This document shows positions 4,941 to 10,736 of a stretch of 10,736 nt of DNA, piece by piece. This DNA is from JBDSTW01 sp039914705 (GTDB lineage Bacteria > Pseudomonadota > Gammaproteobacteria > SURF-13). The position numbers and the translations under genes are program-made. The notes under the pieces are model-generated. The model had not been told where the DNA came from and ran no database searches. It was given only the letters and a program-made list of their open reading frames with translations. The stretch is from positions 1-10,736 of the forward strand of contig JBDSOT010000027.1 of assembly GCA_039914705.1 (NCBI GenBank). The letters run 5' to 3'. The stretch's first letter is position 1. Each line of letters starts with the position of its first letter.

Positions 4941-6482
4941 ATGGCACTCAACCCTTCAGAAATTAGTAACCTAATCAAGCAGCGCATCGAGAGCTTCCAG
5001 ATTGCGACACAGGCCCGTAACGAAGGCAGCGTGGTGAGTCTGACCGACGGCATCGTGCGTATCCACGGCCTGGCCGACGTGATGCAGGGCGAGATGCTGG
5101 AATTCCCCGGCAACACCTACGGCATGGCGCTGAACCTGGAGCGCGATTCGGTAGGCGCGGTAGTGCTCGGCCCCTACGAACATATCACCGAGGGTGACAG
5201 TGTCAAGTCTACCGGCAGGATTCTCGAAGTCCCGGTCGGCGAGGCATTGTTAGGGCGCGTAGTGGATGCCCTAGGCAATCCCATCGACGGCAAAGGCCCG
5301 ATCAATACCACACAAACCTCGCCGATTGAAAAGGTAGCGCCCGGCGTTATTGCCCGCCAGTCGGTGAACCAGCCAGTGCAGACCGGCCTTAAGGCCATCG
5401 ACGCCATGGTGCCGATCGGGCGTGGCCAGCGCGAATTAATCATCGGTGATCGCCAGACCGGTAAGACTGCGGTCGCCATTGATGCCATCATCAACCAGAA
5501 GGGCACCGGCATCAAATGCATCTATGTTGCCATCGGCCAGAAGGCCAGTTCAGTCGCCAACGTCGTGCGCAGGCTGGAAGAGTACGATTCGATGGCGCAT
5601 ACCATCGTCGTCGCGGCCTCCGCCTCCGACTCGGCTGCCCTGCAATTTATCGCCCCGTATTCCGGCTGCTCCATGGGCGAATACTTCCGCGACAAGGGCG
5701 AAGACGCGCTTATTATTTATGACGATTTGACCAAGCAGGCTTGGGCCTATCGTCAAGTGTCGCTCTTACTGCGTCGTCCGCCGGGACGCGAGGCTTATCC
5801 GGGCGATGTGTTCTATCTGCACTCGCGCCTGCTGGAGCGTTCCGCGCGTGTTAATGCCGACTATGTCGAGAAGATCACTAACGGCAAGGTGAAGGGCAAG
5901 ACCGGCTCACTCACGGGCTTGCCGATTATTGAAACCCAGGCCGGCGACGTGTCCGCCTTCGTGCCGACCAACGTAATTTCCATCACCGACGGGCAGATCT
6001 TTCTGGAAACCGACCTGTTCAACGCCGGTATCCGCCCGGCCATTAACGCCGGTTTATCGGTGTCTCGCGTAGGCGGCGCGGCGCAGACCAAGATCATCAA
6101 AAAGCTCGGCGGAGGCGTGCGTTTGGATCTCGCGCAATACCGTGAATTGGCAGCCTTCGCCCAGTTTGCCTCCGATCTTGACGAAAGCACGCGCAAGCAG
6201 ATCGAGCGTGGCCAGCGCGTCACTGAACTGATGAAACAGAAACAGTATTCGCCGCTCAGCGTGGCCGAGATGGCAGTGTCGCTGTTCGCCGCCAATCAGG
6301 GGTTTCTGGATGATGTCGAAGTCGCCAAGATTCAGGATTTCGAGGCGGCTCTGCACGCCTACATGAAGTCCAGTCAAGCGCCCTTGATGGACAAGATCAA
6401 TAGCACCGGCGACTACAGCAACGAGATCGAAGGCGGCCTGCGCGACGCGCTGAAGGGCTTCAAGGCCAGCAGCGTCTGGTAA
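4941..6482 (+). CDS. atpA: ATP synthase F1 subunit alpha
   Basis: A 513-residue subunit, identical in length to E. coli alpha, with largely the same numbering. Three copies alternate with beta in the F1 head and hold non-catalytic nucleotides. The N-terminal helix and beta-barrel (1-95) include VSLTDGIVRIHGLADVMQGE. The P-loop GDRQTGKT is at 169-176, and the Walker B strand ALIIYDDLTKQA is at about 256-267. The arginine finger Arg376 in SVSRVGGAAQ reaches the catalytic site of beta. The C-terminal helical domain is intact and ends GFKASSVW. The start is supported by GAGGAAG six to seven bases upstream. The neighbours are atpH upstream and atpG 59 bases downstream, both on the same strand. It is a standard, fully conserved enzyme subunit with no odd insertions. 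Confidence 0.99.
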   Translation: MALNPSEISNLIKQRIESFQIATQARNEGSVVSLTDGIVRIHGLADVMQGEMLEFPGNTYGMALNLERDSVGAVVLGPYEHITEGDSVKSTGRILEVPVGEALLGRVVDALGNPIDGKGPINTTQTSPIEKVAPGVIARQSVNQPVQTGLKAIDAMVPIGRGQRELIIGDRQTGKTAVAIDAIINQKGTGIKCIYVAIGQKASSVANVVRRLEEYDSMAHTIVVAASASDSAALQFIAPYSGCSMGEYFRDKGEDALIIYDDLTKQAWAYRQVSLLLRRPPGREAYPGDVFYLHSRLLERSARVNADYVEKITNGKVKGKTGSLTGLPIIETQAGDVSAFVPTNVISITDGQIFLETDLFNAGIRPAINAGLSVSRVGGAAQTKIIKKLGGGVRLDLAQYRELAAFAQFASDLDESTRKQIERGQRVTELMKQKQYSPLSVAEMAVSLFAANQGFLDDVEVAKIQDFEAALHAYMKSSQAPLMDKINSTGDYSNEIEGGLRDALKGFKASSVW

Positions 6483-6487
6483 ATTGG

Positions 6488-6525
6488 TGTCATTCTGGGG
6501 CGCGTAAGCGACGAAGAATCTGACA
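6488..6525 (+). repeat. Palindromic intergenic element between atpA and atpG
   Basis: TGTCATTCT (6488-6496) pairs with AGAA-tc-TGACA (6515-6525) with a two-base bulge, and CGC-GTAA-GCG (6501-6510) forms the tip. The phrase CATTCTG ... GCGA.GAAGAATCTG resembles an intergenic repeat I recall as dispersed in many bacterial genomes, but I cannot verify copy number here. It stops six bases before the atpG ribosome-binding site CAGGA (6531-6535). Confidence 0.5.
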
Positions 6526-6541
6526 ATCATCAGGATTTAAT

Positions 6542-7402
6542 ATGGCCAGCGGCAAAGAAATACGCAACAAGATCAAGAGCGTCAAAAGCACGCAGAAGAT
6601 CACGCGCGCCATGGAGATGGTCGCGACCAGCAAGATGCGCAAGGCCAATGAACGGGTGCGCGCGGCGCGTCCGTATGCGCAAAAGATTCGCAACGTGATC
6701 GGGCATCTGGCCAACGCCCATCCGGAATACAAGCATCCCTACCTGCAGGATCGCCCCGCCAAGCGCATCGGCATCATCGTGGTGTCTTCGGATCGCGGCC
6801 TGGCCGGTGGCTTGAACAGTAATCTGTTCAAGACCGCAGTGCTCACCATGCGTGATTGGACCAAGCAGGGTATCAGCGCCGATTTGTGCATCGTGGGTGC
6901 CAAGGGCGCGGGCTTTTTCAAGCGCATGGGCGGCAATATCGTGGCGCAGGTTGCCAACTTGGGCGATGCGCCGAGGCTCACCAGCCTGATCGGCACCGTC
7001 AAGGTAATGCTGGACAGCTACAATAACGGCCAGATCGACCGCCTGTACGTGGTCTATAACGAATTCGTCAATACCGTTACCCAGCGCCCGCAGGTGCAGC
7101 AGTTGCTGCCGCTGCCCGCCGAGAGCAATCCGGAGATGGCCCATCACTGGGATTACATCTACGAGCCCGAGGCCAAAGAGGTGTTGGATCAATTGCTCAC
7201 CCGTTATATCGAGGCGCTGGTGTATCAGGGCCTGCTGGAGAATGTCGCCTCCGAACAGGCGGCGCGCATGGTCGCCATGAAGAGCGCCTCGGATAACGCG
7301 GGCGACATCATCGGCGATCTGCAACTGGCCTATAACAAGGCCCGTCAGGCCTCGATTACGCAGGAACTGTCCGAGATCGTGGGCGGCGCGGCGGCGGTTT
7401 GA
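6542..7402 (+). CDS. atpG: ATP synthase F1 subunit gamma (central shaft)
   Basis: A 286-residue rotor shaft (E. coli: 287) that turns inside the alpha3-beta3 ring and transmits c-ring rotation. The N-terminal helix GKEIRNKIKSVKSTQKITRA followed by MEMVATSKMRKA (about 4-35) and the C-terminal helix with MKSASDNAGDIIGDLQLAYNKARQ make up the coiled coil. Both are strongly conserved because they contact the beta catch loops. The globular part contains IIVVSSDRGLAGGLNSNLFK (about 78-97), the Rossmann-like domain that meets epsilon and the c loop. CAGGA at 6531-6535 lies six bases before the ATG. The gene ends five bases before a REP-like double hairpin. No redox-regulatory Cys insertion of the chloroplast type is present. 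Confidence 0.98.
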   Translation: MASGKEIRNKIKSVKSTQKITRAMEMVATSKMRKANERVRAARPYAQKIRNVIGHLANAHPEYKHPYLQDRPAKRIGIIVVSSDRGLAGGLNSNLFKTAVLTMRDWTKQGISADLCIVGAKGAGFFKRMGGNIVAQVANLGDAPRLTSLIGTVKVMLDSYNNGQIDRLYVVYNEFVNTVTQRPQVQQLLPLPAESNPEMAHHWDYIYEPEAKEVLDQLLTRYIEALVYQGLLENVASEQAARMVAMKSASDNAGDIIGDLQLAYNKARQASITQELSEIVGGAAAV

Positions 7403-7406
7403 TAAT

Positions 7407-7460
7407 GTAGGGTGGGCTATGCCCACCAACACAAGGCAAGGTGGGCGCAGCCCACCCTAC
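7407..7460 (+). repeat. REP-like double palindrome in the atpG-atpD gap
   Basis: Two mirror-image 21-base units (7407-7427 and 7440-7460) are inverted copies matching at 19 of 21 positions, separated by 12 bases. Each also folds by itself: GGTGGGC-TAT-GCCCACC (7411-7427) and GGTGGGC-GCA-GCCCACC (7440-7456). The outer 11 bases, GTAGGGTGGGC and GCCCACCCTAC, are perfectly complementary. The pattern resembles bacterial REP/BIME elements that are moved by RAYT transposases. A related single unit lies at 9444-9468. No T-run follows, so read-through into atpD is expected. An mRNA-stabilising or processing role is inferred. Confidence 0.75.
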
Positions 7461-7485
7461 GAGATTCAAGTGTGAGGAATACAGC

Positions 7486-8889
7486 ATGGACATGAGTACC
7501 GGAAAAGTAGTGCAGATCATCGGCGCCGTGGTGGACGTGGAATTTCCGCGTGACGCCATGCCCAACATCTACGATGCGCTCATCGCCAAAGAGGTCGGTC
7601 TGACCTTCGAGGTGCAGCAACAACTGGGCGACGGCGTGGTTCGCACCATCGCCATGGGTTCAACCGACGGCCTGCGTCGCGGCGTTGCCGTGGAAAACAC
7701 CGGCGCCGCTATCTCGGTGCCGGTGGGAAAGATGACCCTGGGCCGCATTATGGACGTGCTGGGTCGGCCCATCGACGAACGCGGCCCGATCAACGAAGAG
7801 GTGCGCTGGGGCATCCACCGTGCGGCCCCCGCGTATATCGAACTCGCCGCCAGCACCGAGCTGCTGGAAACCGGCATCAAGGTTATCGATCTGGTGTGCC
7901 CGTTCGCCAAGGGCGGCAAGGTTGGTTTATTCGGCGGCGCGGGCGTGGGCAAGACCGTGAACATGCTGGAGCTGATTAACAACATCGCCACCGAGCATTC
8001 CGGCCTGTCGGTGTTTGCCGGTGTGGGCGAGCGTACTCGTGAAGGTAACGATTTCTATCACGAAATGGCCGAGGCAGGCGTTATCAAGCTGGATAACCTG
8101 CCCGAGTCCAAGGTTGCGATGGTCTACGGCCAGATGAACGAGCCACCGGGCAATCGCCTGCGCGTGGCGCTGACCGGCCTGACCATGGCCGAATATTTCC
8201 GCGACGAAGGCCGCGACGTATTGTTCTTCGTGGACAATATTTATCGCTACACCCTGGCCGGCACCGAAGTGTCCGCGCTGTTGGGCCGCATGCCCTCCGC
8301 CGTGGGTTACCAGCCGACGCTGGCCGCCGAGATGGGCGCGCTGCAAGAGCGCATCACCTCCACCAAGACCGGCTCGATCACCTCTATCCAGGCCGTGTAC
8401 GTGCCCGCCGACGATTTGACCGACCCCTCGCCTGCCACGACCTTTGCGCATCTGGATGCCACCGTGGTGTTGTCGCGCCAAATCGCCGAGCTGGGTATCT
8501 ACCCCGCCGTGGACCCGCTGGATTCCACCAGTCGCCAGCTCGACCCGAACGTCATCGGCCAGGAACACTACGAGACCACACGCGCCGTGCAGGGCACCCT
8601 GCAACGCTACAAGGAATTGAAAGACATCATCGCCATTCTGGGTATGGACGAATTGTCCGAAGACGACAAACTGGCCGTATCACGCGCGCGCAAGATTCAG
8701 CGCTTCCTGTCGCAGCCCTTCCACGTCGCCGAGACCTTCACCGGCGCGCCGGGTAAATACGTGTCGCTGAAAGATACTATTCGCGGCTTCAAGGGCATCG
8801 TGGCAGGTGAATACGATCATCTGCCCGAGCAGGCGTTCTATATGGTCGGCACCATTGAAGAGGCCGTTGAAAAGGCCAAGACGCTCTAA
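7486..8889 (+). CDS. atpD: ATP synthase F1 subunit beta (catalytic)
   Basis: A 467-residue catalytic subunit that makes ATP from ADP and phosphate. The N-terminal barrel starts STGKVVQIIGAVVDVEF. The P-loop GGAGVGKT is at 150-157, and the catalytic Glu182 with Arg183 lies in GERTREGND. The Walker B strand VLFFVDNIYRYT is at about 245-256. The lever motif reads DELSEDD (388-394) where E. coli has DELSEED. An extra short loop near 196-208 relative to E. coli is, as I recall, common in other bacteria. The ATG at 7486 is chosen because TGAGGAA lies about eight bases upstream and the conserved N-terminus follows at once. A GTG at 7441 would begin inside the palindromic repeat and add 15 unrelated residues. 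All active-site residues checked are intact. Confidence 0.99.
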   Translation: MDMSTGKVVQIIGAVVDVEFPRDAMPNIYDALIAKEVGLTFEVQQQLGDGVVRTIAMGSTDGLRRGVAVENTGAAISVPVGKMTLGRIMDVLGRPIDERGPINEEVRWGIHRAAPAYIELAASTELLETGIKVIDLVCPFAKGGKVGLFGGAGVGKTVNMLELINNIATEHSGLSVFAGVGERTREGNDFYHEMAEAGVIKLDNLPESKVAMVYGQMNEPPGNRLRVALTGLTMAEYFRDEGRDVLFFVDNIYRYTLAGTEVSALLGRMPSAVGYQPTLAAEMGALQERITSTKTGSITSIQAVYVPADDLTDPSPATTFAHLDATVVLSRQIAELGIYPAVDPLDSTSRQLDPNVIGQEHYETTRAVQGTLQRYKELKDIIAILGMDELSEDDKLAVSRARKIQRFLSQPFHVAETFTGAPGKYVSLKDTIRGFKGIVAGEYDHLPEQAFYMVGTIEEAVEKAKTL

Positions 8890-8908
8890 CAGCTCCATTG
8901 TCTGAATC

Positions 8909-8969
8909 CCTTCTCCCCTTGCGGGAGAAGGCTAGGATGAGTGGTAGGTAATTAAACGCCCTCTCCCGC
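8909..8969 (+). repeat. Palindromic element with two competing hairpins in the atpD-atpC gap
   Basis: A perfect 9-bp hairpin CCTTCTCCC-CTTGC-GGGAGAAGG occupies 8909-8931. The right arm, read as GCGGGAGAAGG (8921-8931), can instead pair with CCCTCTCCCGC (8959-8969) at 10 of 11 positions, enclosing 27 bases. The two folds exclude each other. The wording resembles a CTCTCCC...GGGAGAGG repeat family I recall as widely dispersed in proteobacterial intergenic DNA. There is no T-run after either stem. The only ribosome-binding sequence before atpC is weak (around AAGA, 8984-8987). Confidence 0.6.
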
Positions 8970-8993
8970 AGCTAAACGAGACCAAGATATCCT

Positions 8994-9419
8994 ATGGCCA
9001 CAACAATACACATAGACATCGTAAGCGCCGAGGCCGAGATTTATTCCGGCGATGTGGCGATGGTATTTGCCCCTGGGGCCATGGGCGAACTCGGCATCTT
9101 GCCGCGTCACACGCCCTTACTCACCACGCTGAAACCCGGCGAGGTAAGAGTGCGCACCGTAGACGGTACCGAGGAATCCTTTTATGTATCCGGTGGCATC
9201 CTGGAAATCCAGCCGCATATTGTCACAGTGTTATCCGACACCGCGATGCGCGCCAAGGACGTAGATGAGGCCGCCGCACTGGAGGCCAAGCAGCGCGCCG
9301 AGCAGGCCATGCAGGATCGCGCCGGCGACTACAACGAAGCCAAGGCCCTAGCTGAACTTGCCGGCGCCATCGCGCAACTGGAAGCCATTCAGCGCCTGCG
9401 TAAAAGGCACGGACATTAG
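8994..9419 (+). CDS. atpC: ATP synthase F1 subunit epsilon
   Basis: A 141-residue rotor subunit (E. coli: 139) that sits at the foot of gamma, couples it to the c-ring and can inhibit ATP hydrolysis through its C-terminal helices. The N-terminal beta-sandwich shows IDIVSAEAEIYSGDV, GELGILPRHTPLLTTLKPG (32-50) and FYVSGGILEIQPHIVTVLSDTA, all hallmarks of the family. The C-terminal Ala-rich helix pair (about 88-138), ending IQRLRKRHGH, is complete, so the inhibitory domain is retained. The start ATG has only a poor ribosome-binding site and follows a structured 104-base spacer. This fits the need for one epsilon per three beta. It is the last gene of the atp unit. Confidence 0.97.
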   Translation: MATTIHIDIVSAEAEIYSGDVAMVFAPGAMGELGILPRHTPLLTTLKPGEVRVRTVDGTEESFYVSGGILEIQPHIVTVLSDTAMRAKDVDEAAALEAKQRAEQAMQDRAGDYNEAKALAELAGAIAQLEAIQRLRKRHGH

Positions 9420-9443
9420 TAACTGAGTAGCACCCCAGCATTA

Positions 9444-9468
9444 TGTAGATGGGCATTGCCCACCTACA
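9444..9468 (+). repeat. Single REP-like palindrome downstream of atpC
   Basis: TGTAGATGGGC-ATT-GCCCACCTACA forms an 11-bp stem with one A-C mismatch. It shares the TGTAG...TGGGC/GCCCACC...TACA core with the double element at 7407-7460, so the window holds three units of one family. The following bases are not T-rich, so it does not look like an intrinsic terminator. Confidence 0.65.
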
Positions 9469-9528
9469 GATCACTCTCAGCACTAAAGCACGGTGCAAGC
9501 TCCTACAGCCAGCAATAACTATGTTAAA

Positions 9529-9566
9529 GTGCCGCTTATCGCGTGGCGGCGCACCTGTGTTTTAAT
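9529..9566 (+). terminator. Weak candidate intrinsic terminator between atpC and glmU
   Basis: GTGCCGC (9529-9535) can pair with GCGGC..AC (9546-9554) with a two-base bulge, followed within a few bases by the T-rich run TGTGTTTTAATT (9556-9567). The stem is short and the run is interrupted by A, so efficiency would be low. The rest of the 198-base gap holds the REP-like unit and no convincing promoter. GTGCAA-17-TAACTA (9493-9521) is the best but poor match, so glmU may partly rely on read-through. Confidence 0.3.
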
Positions 9567-9617
9567 TATCTCATGTCTCGATTCCGTATTACCCATATAC
9601 GCAAGGCCTCTTAGACC

Positions 9618-10736
9618 ATGAGCCTTAACGTCATTATTCTTGCGGCGGGCCAGGGCGCGCGCATGTGCTCCAGTCTGCCCAAGGTTCTTCATCCGCTGGC
9701 CGGAAAACCGCTGCTCGAACATGTAGCCGCTACTGCGAAGTGCTTGAAGGCGAACATACATATTGTCTACGGCTACGGCGGCAACACCGTGCCTGCGCGC
9801 CTGAGCCATATCAAGGCCAACTGGATTGAGCAAATCGAACAGTTAGGCACCGGACATGCCGTGGCGCAAGCCATGCCATCTGTGAAAGACGACGAGAAGG
9901 TGCTGGTACTCTATGGTGATGTGCCGCTGATATCGGCTGCCACATTGCAGCGCCTGCTGAAAGCCGCAGACAATGCCCTTGGTTTATTGACCATGCATCA
10001 GACTAACCCGACCGGTTACGGGCGCATCATGCGCGATGAGCAAAACAGGGTATTGCGCATCGTCGAGGAAAAAGATGCCAGTCCCGCAGAGCGCCAGGTC
10101 ACCGAAATCAACACCGGTATTTTGGCGGTTGATGCCGGACGTTTGCGCACATGGGTAAATGCGCTGGAAAATAAAAATGCGCAGGGCGAATTTTATTTGA
10201 CCGACATCATTGCCATGGCGGTGCGCGACGGCGTAACCATCAATACCGTGTCGCCCGATTCCGCCCTTGAGGTGATGGGCGTCAACAACAAGGCGCAGCT
10301 CGCGGAATTGGAGCGGCATTATCAGCGCGCACAGGCGCAGCAATTAATGTTGCAGGGAGTGACGCTCTGCGACCCTGCGCGCTTCGATTTGCGTGGCGAA
10401 TTAACTGTAGGCAGCGATGTGTTCATCGACGCGAATGTAATAATCGAAGGGAAGGTAACGCTGGGTAATCGTGTGCGCCTCGGCCCCAACGTCTGGATTC
10501 GTAATGCCCGCATCGGCGATGATGTGGAGATATTTTCCAACTGTGTTATCGACGATGCCGCCATCGAGGCGGGCTGCAAAATAGGCCCATTTGCGCGCAT
10601 CCGCCCTGAGACACAGCTTGCCGAACATGTGCACATCGGAAATTTTGTTGAGGTAAAAAAATCCACCGTCGGCGTGAACTCCAAGATTAATCACCTGAGC
10701 TATGTGGGCGATACGTCAGTCGGAAAGAATGTCAAC
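9618..10736 (+). CDS. glmU: Bifunctional GlmU: GlcNAc-1-P uridyltransferase / GlcN-1-P acetyltransferase (3' end cut)
   Basis: The first 373 codons of GlmU, open to the window end (the E. coli protein has 456 residues). It acetylates glucosamine-1-phosphate with acetyl-CoA and then joins GlcNAc-1-P to UTP, giving UDP-GlcNAc for peptidoglycan and LPS. The pyrophosphorylase domain shows LAAGQGARMCSSLPKVLH (8-25, with Ala where the usual motif has Thr), QLGTGHA, LYGDVPL (metal-binding Asp101, E. coli Asp105), GYGRI, EEKDA, EINTGI and EFYLTDII. The left-handed beta-helix follows from about 245. Its acetyltransferase residues Arg329, Lys347, His359 and Tyr362 match E. coli Arg333, Lys351, His363 and Tyr366, and the last visible residue matches Asn377. 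The start at 9618 is forced by an in-frame TAG at 9612-9614. The ribosome-binding site is weak (AAGG, 9603-9606). glmU after atpC is a classic proteobacterial arrangement. Confidence 0.97.
   Translation, partial: MSLNVIILAAGQGARMCSSLPKVLHPLAGKPLLEHVAATAKCLKANIHIVYGYGGNTVPARLSHIKANWIEQIEQLGTGHAVAQAMPSVKDDEKVLVLYGDVPLISAATLQRLLKAADNALGLLTMHQTNPTGYGRIMRDEQNRVLRIVEEKDASPAERQVTEINTGILAVDAGRLRTWVNALENKNAQGEFYLTDIIAMAVRDGVTINTVSPDSALEVMGVNNKAQLAELERHYQRAQAQQLMLQGVTLCDPARFDLRGELTVGSDVFIDANVIIEGKVTLGNRVRLGPNVWIRNARIGDDVEIFSNCVIDDAAIEAGCKIGPFARIRPETQLAEHVHIGNFVEVKKSTVGVNSKINHLSYVGDTSVGKNVN

Noticed and set aside
6530..7432. 300-codon open frame on the minus strand opposite atpG
   Set aside because: It mirrors atpG codon by codon, has no plausible domain or ribosome-binding site, and results from GC-biased codon use. 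The + strand product is unmistakable.
7441..7485. GTG at 7441 as an upstream start for atpD
   Set aside because: It lies inside the REP-like palindrome and would add residues unlike any beta subunit. The ATG at 7486 has a proper ribosome-binding site.
7927..8604. 225-codon open frame on the minus strand opposite atpD
   Set aside because: Low-complexity Gly/His/Gln-rich translation typical of an antisense shadow. atpD occupies the region.
8909..8931. Intrinsic terminator after atpD
   Set aside because: The stem is strong, but it is followed by GCTAGGATGAG with no T-run, and the essential atpC gene lies downstream.
9573..9614. 13-codon open frame just before glmU, possibly a leader peptide
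   Set aside because: It has no ribosome-binding site, no run of regulatory codons and no attenuator hairpin after it. It is probably chance, though its stop does fix the glmU start.

Overview
The window is a chromosomal housekeeping segment with about 57-60% GC by eye. It is most likely from a gammaproteobacterium. The basis is the order parB ... atpIBEFHAGDC-glmU, close similarity of the alpha, beta, a, b and GlmU sequences to the Escherichia coli proteins as I remember them, and a Glu-type c subunit ending in an ANPF motif. I recall that c-subunit type from purple-sulfur/ammonia-oxidiser-like gammaproteobacteria rather than from enterics. A betaproteobacterium shares much of this gene order and is not excluded. 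No CRISPR array, insertion sequence, integrase, tRNA or rRNA was seen, and every gene is on the + strand.

Region 1 (1-1811) is the flank. It holds the 3' part of parB (chromosome partitioning, cut by the window edge), a flavodoxin-fold NAD(P)H-dependent FMN reductase family gene, and a gene for a lipoprotein with a CARDB-like beta-sandwich. The last two are not usual members of a par-atp locus.

Region 2 (1812-9419) is a complete F1Fo ATP synthase operon. A near-consensus sigma70 promoter (1912-1940) lies so close to the first start codon that the transcript should be leaderless or nearly so. The order is atpZ-like, atpI, atpB (a, TTG start), atpE (c), atpF (b), atpH (delta), atpA (alpha), atpG (gamma), atpD (beta), atpC (epsilon). 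All catalytic and proton-path residues I checked are present: a-Arg204, c-Glu65, the alpha and beta P-loops, the alpha arginine finger and the beta catalytic Glu. The enzyme should therefore be a working H+-coupled synthase. The two small membrane proteins at the front are probably c-ring/Fo assembly or ion-supply helpers.

Region 3 (9420-10736) is a 198-base spacer followed by glmU, the bifunctional UDP-GlcNAc enzyme. GlmU is cut by the window end at the residue matching E. coli Asn377.

The most unusual aspect is non-coding. From atpE onward, every spacer longer than 50 bases carries palindromic sequence: a hairpin cluster in atpE-atpF, a degenerate duplication with hairpins in atpH-atpA, a palindrome in atpA-atpG, a REP-like double hairpin in atpG-atpD, two mutually exclusive hairpins in atpD-atpC, and a second REP-like copy in atpC-glmU. 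They may be mobile intergenic repeats that now act as mRNA processing, stability or attenuation elements and help set subunit stoichiometry. I found no convincing previously undescribed multi-gene system.
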